Origin: Crotophaga sulcirostris
Lineage: Eukaryota > Chordata > Aves > Cuculiformes > Crotophagidae
Direction: 5' to 3'
Length of the DNA stretch: 64,000 nt
Assembly (NCBI GenBank): GCA_013397455.1
Contig: VYZB01000213.1
Location: 396,279-460,278, forward strand
The position numbers and the translations under genes were made by a program. The notes beneath the pieces are model-generated. The model was not told the origin of the DNA. It made no database searches and saw nothing but the letters and a program-made list of their open reading frames with translations. Position 1 is the stretch's first letter, and each line of letters opens with the position of its first letter. Below, one piece after another: positions 35,833 to 55,500 of the stretch.

Positions 35833-38800
35833 TTTACAAGAAATATGCTTATGGTTAATATGCCAGTGTTAGTTTTAAGTGCAGGTAATTGAAAGTTGTT
35901 CTTTGAATGCAGCCTCAGAAAGCTGAGTTGTAAAGCTGCTGGGTTTTATTACTCAAAGTTAAAACGTAAAAGTTAACCCGTGGTTTAGTGCTCAGTACAT
36001 TCCAACTATTTTTTCTCACTTTATTATTCAGATTTATTTTGTGTGGATTTAGAATGCTTTTGATATAAAGTAGCTTGTATTAAAGTTTAATAGCTGAAAG
36101 ATATTGTTATCTCTTATGAGATGTTTTCCCTTATGCACCATTCGCATTTGCTGAGCAGTGCTAGCAACACCTAATGAGCAGTTCCCAGCCTGAATTGTGG
36201 AGTCAGGCATTTTTATTTTCTTTATGCCTTGTTTGTACATGTCATTCAATTACAGATACACTGTGTAACTTGACTACTTTTTTTTTTTTTGGCAGTTGAG
36301 TTAATTTTAAAAATTCTGATAAATTAAATAAATAAATGTATATACATTTAAATTCAGAGCAGACAAAGGACTTGATGTTCTCTATTGCCTGGGAAAAAGG
36401 ACTCACGGATTATACTGGGAGATCCCTTTCTGGGAAAGTTTTATTACAGAAACTGCTAATTCCAGTAGATTAATTTTCCAGTTGTCTTCCCAAAGCTGTT
36501 CTTATGGGAACCCGTTAATTAGTAGTATATTTTTAATCAATTTCTGGTTTTACTGGCAGTTAACCCTATTAACATTTTTTGCTTCCTTTTATGTAAAATT
36601 TCTTGGTGTTCAGTTCTTTGCAGACCCTTTCATGCCTACAACACAGTTAATCCTGCAGACTGCCAAAAGAAAGGAGTGATTATGCTCCTCATATGGTTCT
36701 GGCCAACATACATGCAGCTGTACAACAAATGGAAACAGGAGTGGGGTAGGAAAAATGAGAGGGAAGCCTTGAAATTTTCATGTCCTCAAACACCCATATG
36801 ATGCTATCAAGAGACCCAGAGAGCATACCTCTGACTTTCAGCCAGGCACACCCCAGCACACCTCTGCCTTTCAAAAATCTTTTGAAATAGTGTATTTCAG
36901 GCCCATTCTCTTGTCTGCAGCCCAAGAAACATGAAGTGAGAGCACATCCAATTCTCTTTATTTCCCTGGCAGTTGTGTGGGGAGAAAACTTTAAATGACC
37001 AGCATAGACTGCCTGCAGATGAGTGAACATGGTCACTCAGTTAAATGTGAATGAACTAGTCAATCTAAAAATTATTGTATCTACAGGAAAAGCTTGCCCA
37101 CAAGCATTCTCTAATCTTCTGATGAATAATAATAAAAAAAAAATTAAGTTGATAATGTGATTAACAAATCTTATTTAAACATATGGAGTAATAAATGAGA
37201 GCCTATAAATAATTGATCCTAGTTCTGTTTCTGTGCAGAAAGTGGTAGGAAAAAAGGGATTTATTTGATTTATTTCTAAATATTAAACAATTTGTAGACC
37301 GACATAAATGAAATATTCTGTTTGATATTCTGGGAAAAAAAGTATCTTTGGCTGGACTTCAAAGCTTATTTAACTATTGAAGCAGCTCAATGTAATTCAC
37401 TGTAACCAATGATATTGCCCAACTAAACATAAAAATATTGCTCTGTGACTAAAGCACAGTGCCTCCCATTACTGAATTCATCTAAATGCCAAGTGAAATT
37501 CTGCAATGATTTAAATGAGAAGATCAAAAATCAAAATTAAATAAAGCCTGAGGATATTCTGGGGACAGGATGGAAAAGGCAAGATTTCTTGAGGAGAAGG
37601 GAACTCACCCATTTTACTTTTGGTCTTCTGACATGGCTAAAGCAGCCAAACTTTCTGTCCCTTGATTCAGCCACATGTTGAAAACTCATCAATCTCTAGA
37701 AGATTTCAAAGACTACCACAGTAAGCCAATTGCTGTTTGTAAAACCTGGATAAAAAGTATTAGAATTTATGCCAAAAACACTCAAACATCCAAAGCATGA
37801 TTATTGTACAGCTGTTTGGTAATAAAATATTTTTCATCAATTGAGGTGCAAAACTATCTTCAACTGGATAGGAATCTGGGGGAGTTACCTACTCTGATTT
37901 TCTTTTATTTGTTCAAGTTTCTATTTTGGAGTTTGGGTGTATAGCTTTTATTTGCATTACTAAAGAGTATTTAATGTGTGTATTTTTATTGGATTCAGTG
38001 AGATTACCCACCAGAGTAAGTAGCAGATGGTGTCAATAGATATTCTGAATTTTTATTATGCTAATGTATTTGCTTATTACAAGACCCCCTGAAGAAATTT
38101 AAAGACTCTTTTGTGAAAGACTACATTACTTTCACACTATGTTACTCTACGGTTTAAAAACTTGAAATGGCCGTATTTGTTTTTTAAAACTCCCATCCTT
38201 GGAATGAAACAACAGGAAAACCTTATCACCAATATAGAGAAATGAAAACTCACAAAATACCATGAGGCCATCACTGTGCAGGATTTTTGGAAGTGAAATG
38301 GAAAATAAAATAATTAAAAAGCTTATCTGACATTCAAGGTCCAATATAATTCATGTTTATTTTCACTGTGTACAGAAGGTGGAGCCAAATTCATAAGGAT
38401 CTGTGAATTCATACTTCATTCTGAGCTTGAATTGTTTTCTACTGTCTTTCTAGAGGGGCAGCTTGCTCAGAGGAGATACTGCTTGGAATCAGTTACAATG
38501 TTGAGATAAATCCTTTCAAGACCAACTTTTCTGGTGTTGAAGCTGTCTGTAATACAGTTCAGAAGTTCTTGGTGCAGCTGAAGAGCATCCAAGTCTCCAT
38601 GTTTTACCCTTCTCCCTTCCTGTCCATCAGTGAGCGAGAAACAAATTTATATCTCTAAACACAGCATGGGAAAGTAAGCAAGTTGAGTATGACCATGAAG
38701 AAGTTGTGGTGAGATCTTAGTGGCATGAAGCGGCAGACTCCAGCACAAAGAACAGAAAGGACACAATGACCTCAAATTTTGAACACTTTATTTTCCTCCT

Positions 38801-41800
38801 CTGCAATCCTCATAAATTTTTAAAATAAACACCTATTTAGCTGTTTTCACTGCTAGATGATATTTCAAAAAGTAACTAGACAGTAGGACAGAATAATTTT
38901 GGGCTTAAAGGATAGAGTCAGGCATTAAGAAATTTTGCTTCTAATCCTGGTGGTGCCATGAGCTGTCTATGACTCAGAAGAGCTGCTGATATTCTCCATG
39001 ACAAACTTCCCATCTCCATAAAAGAGGTTAATACGACATAACTTGTTTTATGTTAATATTTATCAAACACATTAAGATTCTAGACAGATGACTGTGCAAC
39101 AGTGCAAAACATTTCCGGAGAATAGTGACTATTTGCTAGGCCAGGCTCTGATCCAATGGCATCATTCACAGAGATCTTCACATTTTCATCTGACTTGTGC
39201 TTCAGACTTGATGTGTTTCCAGCAGTCTCTTTTAAAATAGCAGCTTTTTTCTTTTGCAGGCAGATCAGTAAAAGCAGAATCTATCCTATACTGACTGAAC
39301 CTCCTTTTCCCTGAGGAGTCTCTAGCTTTAATAACCCCATAGGAAATGAATCTGAGAGATCAATTTCAACAAGGAACGGCGAGTGTGCTCACTAAGATAC
39401 AGTCTTGTGATTATCCATCTTTTTGTTATTACTAATCTTACAATTATCAGAAAATATTCTTTTATATGCTGTGTGGTGTGCTACCCAAGAGGGAACAGCT
39501 ACTGTCTTGAGGGGTGACAACTGCCTTTGCTTTGAACAGCCACTTCAAAGCAGTGTTACATTTCTACATGATGTAAATTCCTTAAACAAGCAAAAAACAC
39601 TGGCTGCTTAAAAAAAAAATATCATTAGTCTGTACACTTATATGCTTAGGTAATCAAGAAATACCACATTATTGTTCCTTGGACATTCTGAGAAGCTTTA
39701 CCTCAACAGGGCATGAAACAGGGCAAAACAGGGCCACACATTATTCACCACTCTGTCTTTAAAGCCGAATGTTTGAGAAGGGATATCAGTGAAAACGTGC
39801 TGAAGCATACGTGCCATCCAGGGACGTGGGTGACTGCACAGCTGCCTTGAAAGGCACCCAAGAAAATCTGTATTGCATATGTATGTTAATCCTGGTTTAC
39901 TGTATATTCACTTTACTCAGTTCATCAACTCCGCTCCCAAATTGCACAGGATGCAGACAATACTGTGCATGGGAGTACTGGGAAGAAGATTTTGCAAACA
40001 AAATGGAAAGCAAGTGAAGACATGTTCTTTGTCTTAAGAGTTCTATAAATCACAGACATCCTGGGAGTAGACTGGGAGTAGACCATGAACCCCACTGGTA
40101 TCAACGGGAAATTTTGTAATGGCCAAAGGACTGGAGAGCCGTCCAAGTGAAACATTCACTAGGGCTTTCCTGGCAAATTAGGTTACTAAAATATTTTTAA
40201 GGAAGTATTTGGAGGCGATATAAGGAAAAAAGTTTCTGTATAAAGTTCTGTACTTACGTCCAGGTAATAATAGAAAGAAAACAGTGGACTGAGTTCTAAA
40301 TTAACTGTGAATCTCTGTCAAAGGCTGTAAATACTAAATAATCCAATTTATGGTTCCCTTTGGTAAGTTTGTGTAGAGACAAACAGCAATGGTACTATGG
40401 GCTCTGAACTATTTCACTGACTCAGCCAAGGATTTAGTAAGAGTGGACAGAAATCCTGTGGAAGTCACCCCAAGGTTCAGTCCCAGGGATGCACTTGAGA
40501 GAGCTTGGGCTCCAGCGCTGTGTCTGGGTTGCAGTGCGAACGTGCTCTTACAGCTTGTGCTGTTGCATGCCAAACCAAAGAAAAACAGGTTCTGCAGTCC
40601 TAGCCACGCTAAAAGATTGCTTCACAAGCTACCGCCATTTGTCCCGCAAGGCAAAACGTCAATGGATGGCAATATAGGTCCCAGAGAACTCTGGGCCCCC
40701 AAATCTTCATTTCTATTGTGTAAAAATAGTCTGTGTCCATAATACAAGGTTTCAAACGTTCACTGTGATCTTCTTACCTTCCTCTTCGCCTGTAATTAAG
40801 AACAGTCTCACAAATATCTCAGGTCTGACACCCCCTATGCTTTCCTGCTGAACATAGCTTCAGTTGAAGAAGGGCTATGTGTGTGAAAACGTTTGTTCAA
40901 TCTCAAAAGCTTATTTCCATGGCAATGCAAATGAATGTGAGACTTTGGGTAACCTTGTGAAATGGTAGGTCATTGTAACATCTGAAGTTGAATATGTTCT
41001 GATAATAGGCTGTGAAATGTGATCATGGAGACATGTTTCCAAACTCTAAAAGATGTTTCCAAGGCATTTCTATAATAATAATTCTTCCTAATTCTACACA
41101 GTATCACAGTGGAGACTTGAAATATTTTTCCTTTTCATGTGGATAATGTCATAGGAAAGCCAAGCTTATTAGTGGGGGAAAATTATTCTTCCCTTGTTAC
41201 TAACATATGAATTTTAGTTTGGCAAAATGGGTTTTAAGAGTGTTGGGCTTCTCACAAATACTGTTTGTTTGTTTAAGTGGAGAAATACTTCTCATCAGTT
41301 CTTCTTTTAAAAACAGAATGCTTGAAAAACTGTGAAGCCTATACATAGAAAAAACTAATATTGGGCAAGCTGGACCCTGTGATCATACCAGCTTTGATGA
41401 TAACATTGTGTATTAGCATGCTGTAATTTAAAGTCTTTTTCCTGGCATAAAGCTGCTTTTCTAAGGGGCAGCTTCTTCAGCACCAGCATGTACTACATCC
41501 CAAATCTCTTCAGTGTCTCAGCATCGGCACACACGTAGCCGTGTTGTTGGTATTTTGTACTTTGCTCTAGAATAATCATTGTTTTGTGGGGCAGTAACAG
41601 GAGCATTATGTGTACTTTGCTTACTGTCTATACCATAGTCATGAAGGCAGTGGAAAACTATGGTTTATATATTGTAATTTTTTTAATTCTCATGAAGAAG
41701 GCCCCACAACCAGTTAAGCACAAAGCTCCATTTCTCCCTTGATGTGAAGAGTAAAAGCAACTTTAAAAAACAAACACAGAGAACATGACAAAATGGTTTC

Positions 41801-43239
41801 GTTCTGCCATTTGGCTTGGACAACTGTAAAAACTAAAAAAGCTGTCAAAACTAACAGCCAGTATCAAAGGAAATAGGGCAAGCTAGGGAAACCCGCCATC
41901 CCTGTCTGCAGCCAGAGGAAGGAGAATGGAAGGTGTACAGTTGTAGTGTACTAGCTCTTTTCGTCAAACAGGAGGCAGTGTGGTCTGCTAGAAACAGCTC
42001 CAGAGCAAGAACCAGGGCCATGTGTTTGTTTCCCAGTTTCAAAGCTCCGTGCTGAGAACCTTTCTACAAAGATCTTAGTTCTCCATAGAGTTCTGAGTGC
42101 AAATCAGTAGGTAAGGGCTATGAAAAATAATCAGTAATAGCTGGGTTGTGTTGTAGAGTATAACATTCATTATTCCAATAAAAAACTGTGAAGAGGAGCT
42201 TTTTTTGGGAACCTCTCAATGGCCATTACTGGACTTCTCCCATCCTTTATAGCCTTTAAAGAGAAAAAAAAATGCTCATACATTCTACTGAGCCCAGAAA
42301 TAGCCCATGAGAATAAAATGAATTGAAACCCAAATGAGCTTGGTACAAGCCAAAATGTGAAACTTCACTGAGAACTATGTAGCCACGAACACTACTCGAG
42401 AAGCTCTTCAGCAGTCCCACAATGGAGCTAATACCCCATTGCACAAACAAGTGTAAGATCAATTCTTAATGCAGTTTGGGCTCCATGTTTGAGGAGCTTA
42501 ACAAAGCCAGAGAAATAAATTAATCTCTGTTCTACAGGAGAGGCATGTTTTCAAGGAGTGTTTAACCAGGGACTAGTGAGGAACAAAGCCAAACTAGTTT
42601 CGTTTTAATTGAACAGATCAGTTTTGGGGGGTTGAGTTTTTTTCTGTAAAACACATTCAGAAATCATCAGGAGCATTTCTCGTCACTGTTGAAGACCGAT
42701 TTTCTGCATTATGCTTTATTTTCTGAAGTTTCCTGGAAAGAGTTTCCTGGAATGTGAGATCATTTCTTCAGTTCTCCCATGGGATGGACACATGCACACG
42801 CACACAAATAATATTAATTAAAAAACGTGTGATGGGCATTTCATGTAGAAACAAACACTTTGCTCCTGCTGTGTACTTTCATGTGTGTACGTAAAGGAAA
42901 CAGACCTAAGTAAACAAAGCTGGATTCACAACAAAAAGTCGAGAGAGCTTGAGAGGGCTTCCTCTCCTACATGATGGTAAGGAGGGAATGGAGACAGGAG
43001 CTATGTGGTCCAGCCCCAGCATCCGGGAGGTTCAGGCTGGTTACCCATTAATGCCTTTCAAGCATTTTTCCCTTTCCCCACTGAGAAACTGCTGGGGCAC
43101 ACCAGAGAGCTAAGTTGTTTCATCTTTCACAGCAAGCCCAAATCTGGATGAAGTGCCACCCAGGTGCCCTCAGTGACCGCGGGGATGCGGGGCTGCTGCT
43201 GACTGCCCTTATATTTGTTTTGTTACATCAGCAAGAGTG
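35833..43239. other. Intergenic DNA upstream of GJA1, no gene seen
   Basis: About 7.4 kb without a supported gene. Open frames reach 117 codons (40389-40742) but show no domain. A probable MIR-type fossil lies at 38900-39045. Distal GJA1 control elements could lie here but cannot be identified from one sequence. Confidence 0.5.
38900..39045 (+). repeat. Possible ancient MIR/CORE-SINE fragment
   Basis: The order GAGTCAGGCATTA, CTTCTAATCCTGG, GGTGCCATGAGCTGTCTATGAC, and AACTTCCCATCTCCATAAAA resembles the MIR block 'agtcagac - tcgaatccc - gccacttgctgtgtgac - cagtttccccatctgtaaaa'. Similarity is weak and judged by eye. Confidence 0.35.
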
Positions 43240-43436
43240 GACTTTCACGCCTCCGCTCTGTCCTTTCCCCCGGGTTGGTTTTTGCTGTGCCTTCAGTTCT
43301 TTCCCTCCTCCCCCACCTTCCTCTTCTCCATTTGCAGAGCGCCCCTCCTCCTGGGCTGCCACCCCTCCTTTTCCCCTCCTCTTTCACAGTCAGAGGCTTG
43401 AAAACTTGTTAAAAGCTCTCCCAGTGTTCCAAGTTA
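43240..43436 (+). promoter_or_regulatory. GJA1: GJA1 proximal promoter
   Basis: This is a pyrimidine- and GC-rich stretch with repeated CCTCC/CCCC runs (43293-43380) next to the conserved exon 1. A TATA-like TTAAAAG at 43409-43415 lies about 25-30 bp before the expected start (43435-43441). That spacing matches a TATA-type promoter, as known for mammalian GJA1. A perfect AP-1 site is not visible; the nearest match is CAGTCA around 43387-43392. The start site is inferred by resemblance to mammalian exon 1 and not mapped. Confidence 0.65.
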
Positions 43437-43619
43437 GAAAAAACTTTTACGAGGTATCAGCACTCTTCTTTCATTAGTGGGGAAGGAAGAATGAAAAATA
43501 AAAAATAGCAGACTTTTAAAGTTTAAATAGACAGGTCTGAGTGCCTGAACGTGCTCTTCCATTTTACTTTAACCCTCCAAAGAAGTATTCTGATCCAGTT
43601 TCACTGCTGATCAGCAAGG
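43437..43619 (+). other. GJA1: GJA1 non-coding exon 1 (5' UTR)
   Basis: The stretch CTTTTACGAGGTATCAGCAC, then CTTTCATTAG, then TTTAAATAGACAGGTCTGAG, TGCCTGAAC and CATTTTACTT is recognisable as the GJA1 5' UTR known from mammals. It ends in AAGG followed by the consensus donor GTAAGT (GT at 43620-43621). No start codon in frame with connexin is present, so the exon is non-coding except for a five-codon upstream ORF at 43491. The 5' end is approximate. Confidence 0.8.
43491..43508 (+). promoter_or_regulatory. GJA1: Upstream ORF (five codons) in GJA1 5' UTR
   Basis: An ATG followed by four codons and TAG, encoding MKNKK. It has A at -3, a moderate initiation context. It is the only ATG in the spliced leader before the connexin start, and it ends well upstream of it. 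It could lower scanning to the main start or have no effect. As I recall the mammalian leader, the aligned position has no ATG. Confidence 0.55.
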
Positions 43620-50683
<7,064 letters not shown>

Positions 50684-51191
50684 GTTTCTAGCTGCAGTAC
50701 TTGCTCTACTATGAAACGACGTGCATTGGAAGATGCAGTCAGTGCTGATCTTGTTCCAGTGGAGGTGGTACTTGATAGTCTCAAGCAGGAGATTTTAACA
50801 ATCATAAAAACAAAACAAACAAGCAAACAAACTTTTAAAATACTTGCTGGTTTTGTGGAGGGTTGTGGGGTTGGTATGGGGTGGTACAGTACACATTGGT
50901 ATTTAATGTAGCTGGTTTAAAGAATTTAAATACTAAAAAAAAAAAGAAAAAAAGAAAAAGCTAGGTAGTACTAAGGTAGAGGGTTGTTTTTCTAGAAAGG
51001 CTGTAAATATCAGAGTGTTTGTGTATGTGTGTACTGTCGTGTTTGTTTCTAAAGAATTTCTGTAGTACTAAAACCCAATAATAACTGAACTCACATTTAT
51101 CAGGGTGAAGTGCTGCCTGAAGATGAAAACATTTTTCCTATTCAACAAGCAAAAAAGTCCAGGATTGCCTCTGATCATTTCCCTGTCAAGA

Positions 51192-51199
51192 ACATTCCA
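51192..51199 (+). promoter_or_regulatory. GJA1: miR-1/miR-206 seed site 1
   Basis: ACATTCCA, a perfect 8-mer match to the miR-1/206 seed, about 510 nt after the stop codon. Mammalian GJA1 is a known miR-1/206 target with two sites at similar places. Confidence 0.7.
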
Positions 51200-51966
51200 T
51201 TCTTAGAAAGTGCACTTTGAAGGTAAACTTTCCTACTTGGTCATCCAGGTTGTCGAAAGGCTCCTCTGAGAACAATCTATAGCCTTTCAATCATTCAGCT
51301 CAAATTTCAGAGATGGCCCACCAGGAAATACTTTGGTCACTTGCTTTTCCAGCCCTTCACGCAGGTGGATTTTTTGATGTGCGTAAGTGGAGTGGCTCCA
51401 CACTTGTAGAACCAGAAACTATATTCTGTTGCCCACAGCAGTATTCGTGTCCTGCTACTCACGTACAGTCTAATTAGCAACTTATAAAGCCCAGTTTGCT
51501 GCCATTTGCAGATTTAAGCAATAAGACAGGCAAGCAACTACCTTTAATGAATTTTATCATGCCTTTATGTATATTAAGGGTGTACATATGTGTGTGGATA
51601 TGGAGGTAAAGGTATACACAAAACACCCTCAGAAGCAGACATTGAGAAATAAACGCACACAGATTACTTGCAGTTGACACTTTCTTGTGAATATTGAGAA
51701 GATGTGGGCCACTATGGTGTTTACATTCTCTGATTCCTGCAATGCAAGTGAAGCACATGTCATTATATTTTTTTAATTCTATAGAGTATTTTCCATGTGT
51801 CCTAAATGGATGCTTTTATAAAAAATAAAAAGGGCCTAATCCTGGATGTCTTGCTCTGGAAAATATCTCTCTTTTAAGTCAATGGGAATTTTACCTGAAT
51901 GAAGGCTACAGGATCAAGCCCAAGATGTAGCGAACCATGTTCTTTCTGGCATGAATGATTTTCTTT

Positions 51967-52020
51967 GTAGAAATTAGGGGTGGAAAAGACCCATTAGGTC
52001 ATCTAGCCAATCTCCCTGAT
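51967..52020 (-). mobile_element. Ancient CR1-like 3' end inside the GJA1 3' UTR
   Basis: The stretch from GAAATTAGGGGTGGAAAAGA through CATTAGGTCATCTAG to CCAATCTCCCTG resembles the reversed 3' end of old reptile/bird CR1 elements (GGAAGAGACC...TCATCTAGTCCA). Only about 55 bp is recognisable. Confidence 0.5.
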
Positions 52021-52477
52021 AGGTAATAATGATGCTTGAATGATAGAAGATGTAGTACTGTAAGCAAGCTTTAGTATTTTATGTGAGAAAGTTAGAAGAA
52101 ATGCTTTGTGCTGGATTAATAATAAAATAGGTCTACATGACTTTTGCAGTAACTGGTATTTTTCTTGTTCTAAGTAATCACATTTACTGAACTGTAATGT
52201 CCACTCTTGAGTTTGACAGTTAAGTCTTTCTAGATGGCTCTAGCAACTTTAGTGTTTACACTTAGAATTTGTTTGAAATGCAAGTGAAGTTGAAAGGATT
52301 TTTAAAGAGTACAATTCTAGCTAATTTATTTGAAATATATGCTAAAGGAATCTACCAGTTTCTTCAAATGCATTGCCTCTTAGGTGAACACAGATTGACC
52401 AAGGAAATACATAGCTTTGTTTCATTTTGCAGCAACACAGATAAATTTTCATTTAAGACGTTATATTAATTTGTTTG

Positions 52478-52485
52478 ACATTCCA
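52478..52485 (+). promoter_or_regulatory. GJA1: miR-1/miR-206 seed site 2
   Basis: A second perfect ACATTCCA, about 1.8 kb after the stop codon and roughly 90 bp before the final AATAAA. Together with site 1 it reproduces the two-site arrangement known in mammals. Confidence 0.7.
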
Positions 52486-52567
52486 TGTTAAACTACTGTT
52501 GTGTTCAACTTCATTGCATGTAGGCAACCATAGTCCATTGGATCATGTTGTCTGGAGAACATTAGTC

Positions 52568-52573
52568 AATAAA
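52568..52573 (+). terminator. GJA1: GJA1 polyadenylation signal
   Basis: Canonical AATAAA followed within 40 bp by a T-rich stretch (TTTTCTAATTGTCTTTTATTC). Cleavage is expected near 52585-52595. The resulting mRNA would be about 3.2 kb, in line with GJA1 transcripts in other vertebrates. Confidence 0.75.
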
Positions 52574-52590
52574 GTTTTAATTTAGTATAA

Positions 52591-55500
52591 ATATATTTTC
52601 TAATTGTCTTTTATTCTTTTATATGTCCGTATATCTTTTGTTGCAGTCTTATAATCCAAACTCCTTCCTTCCCTCTTCATTTTTCCCCAGTCAGTCTGTG
52701 TTTCAGCAGTATTCTTGATTTAATCCATCTGGATTTACATTGAATTGAAATTTCACAGGACCAGCTTCAGATACCCTCACTACACTGGAAAAACAAGAAT
52801 CATTTGTACTGCTCTTGGAGTAAAGTCTGCTCAGCATGAACTACTGTAATGCATATATTTCCATGAGCCTCAGAAGATATATATTTACTTGCAAACTATT
52901 ATAAACTAGATAATAGTAAGATACTTCCACATAATTTTTCAAGCAATTTTTATATATGGTCTAAATTCTACATTATGAAATCATTACCTGTAGTTTATAT
53001 TTCCCCATTCAATCAGATTGCTTGACTAACAATTGATTTCAGTTTCTGGAATGAAATACTCTCATTCCTTCAGAGTCAATGGGAGAAAGGTACTCATTTT
53101 GATAAGACAGTATATGAAATCCCAGCCTACCGCTTTGCCATTTAGGTGCCTGTCACAAATGAAGACATAAAATGCCTGGCTTTCCAGCACTGCACTCTAA
53201 AAGAAAGTTCAACACATTTTTATTTGAAAAATCAAAATGTCCTGGTCATGCAGTTATTATACAGCTTTCTACTTCCAAATTTGCTTGTCATTTTAAGTCC
53301 AAATTTATTTCCCCTCCTATTAGTAAAGAAGAGGAAAAAGAAGCAGGATAGTGGTAGTGAATTTATAGCTCTGAGAGATACTGTGCAAGCACCAGCACAA
53401 GGAATGACTCCTTCAAGTAGTCTTTAAATAATGACGAGTTGTATTTTAAGCTGGCTTGTCCTAGTTCATCTATACAAAGGGAAGGGCATTCCAAGCATTT
53501 TGTGTGGATCACGCCCTTGGAAAGATGACTACAGAAACTTTGGGAGAAGGGTTTACCCTGAAACAAAATCTATTGTCTCCTGGACAGGCTGATTATCAGG
53601 TATGCCTCAAGTGATGGACTCAGTTCTTTGGGTTGTCTTGTACAATGGATATAAATAAGTACTTCTGTGCCAAGGCTCCCTGAGTCATTTTTTGTTGGTA
53701 ATGAATGAATGTGCATGTGTAGGGCCATTTCTCCTGCCTAGATTTATTTCTATGGAACATACTTCTTACACACTTCAAAACCATCACAATTTTGTGTGCA
53801 TTCATCCAGTTCTTTATACACTTTCTCCCAGTGTATCTCTGCAGCAGTGGTTGCAATGTCTGCAGTTGACGAAAAAATAACATGTCATACAATGCTAGCG
53901 CATACTTCTCAACCTCTGTAGAAGGATGTTAAATAGTGAATTCAAACTAGAGAAGATGTTGTAAAAATACACATCTCTGAAGCTAACTAAAGCAGAAGCA
54001 AGGTTACAAACAAAACAGCAAGAACACCCCAAACCATAACCTGTTAAATATTTTGAAATTTGTGTTGATATTTTCTGTCAAAGTATTTTGAAAAAAGGCA
54101 GATTCAACCTAGGGCCCACACCCTGTCCAAATAATTTGAAATGTTTGTGAAGAGTAAAGTTAGAAGGACATGTTACAGACAGCCTAAAATCTATATGCAG
54201 GTCATGTAATTTCAAGATGTTTTAAATACAGTGAGCACACCATGGAGTTTGTTTCCTAATTTAGAAGTGAAATTTCCATATTTAAATTGCAAACTACAGT
54301 AATAGTTTGAGAACTGGAACCTGTCACACTCCCTGAAATTGGTCATTTGTAAATAATGTACTTGTCTCCCTGTTCCAGAAGCACGGCTGTCTGCAGTGCT
54401 GCATTTCTATACAGCATCGCTAGCTTGAATCCACATTGTGCTACTGTTTCCCTCAGAATTTCTCTGCAGCTTGGTATCGATTCAAGAAAAAAAAAAAGTA
54501 GGGATGAAAGGAGTAGAGTTTTGCAACTCAGATCTGGGAGTTGATCCAGATCTGAAGTTACTGACTGGTTAATGAGGAGCTGCAAGCGCGTCAGATCCAA
54601 ATCTCCTCCAGTTGTGATGGTGGCTGTTTCCACCCCAGTGGGTCAGGACTACTTACAATTCATCTTGTAATTCCTCCTTAAATCCCCCTGCTCCCTTTTC
54701 CAGAATTTAAATAAAATAGGAAAGAAAATAGGATTTACCTTCCTCCTGTAGAAATTTTTATCTCTATTTAGTGTTAATCCAAACCTGGCATGACTGAGCC
54801 ATTTCCTGAGCTCACGAACTACCCTTGATATACAATACTTTTTTAATGCAGCGCATTATACAAATGGTCAGATTTACCATAATCTCCTGGAAGATATCTT
54901 GCTGTCCTTCTCATGCTAGTTACTTCAGCCATTTGCAGTTAAATCTGCCAGAGGACTCTGATGACTGAGGTGGGGTGCAAAGCCCTTGAGAATTTCTCTA
55001 GAAAAAAAGCAGTTCTCTGATGGTACAGAGCTGTTGAAGCTACTCCTACATTACTTTCATTTCTACTGCCAACATAGACAATAAGGACAGAAGTGTAAGT
55101 AATGTCTGAGAAATCACACCTAGACATACTCTCTGGCTGAGTGCCTTTCTTTTGAGGGTCCTCCATTTTATTCTAGCTTATTCTAACATTATGGCTCCAG
55201 AAACATGGGACTGTGAGATCAACTCTACAGAGATGACTGCCTTTCCCTGACTTGACCCTTGTGCTTTTGACTGTGCCCAAGGACATGTTCACACCCAGAC
55301 TCTTAAGTCCTGCAAAGTGTGTCAGATGAAAATTACATGATGCTAGCACATAACTAGATTGAAACAGGAAGACCTTATTGGTTCCTGCACTTATTTAAGA
55401 GGTATTTGGACAGATAAAAAAAGAATGCTTGTCTTAAACTTGTCTTATATAGTTCTAACATGCAGCACTACCAGGAGACCCTATGAAGCAATATAGACAC

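Larger units (their letters stand above)
50684..52590 (+). other. GJA1: GJA1 3' UTR
   Basis: About 1.9 kb follows the TAA stop, close to the mammalian 3' UTR length. It holds an A-rich tract (50934-50959), two miR-1/206 seed sites, an old CR1-like fragment near 51967-52020, and several AATAAA hexamers (51648, 51824, 52121, 52568). The last is followed by a T-rich downstream region and is the most likely main end. Open frames inside (for example 51474-51758 on the other strand) are not supported as genes. Confidence 0.8.

Noticed and set aside
40065..40083. Tandem 11-bp duplication (CTGGGAGTAGA)
   Set aside because: It is a small replication-slippage duplication without wider structure.
40389..40742. 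117-codon frame as a novel gene
   Set aside because: No recognisable motif, and overlapping frames are equally open.
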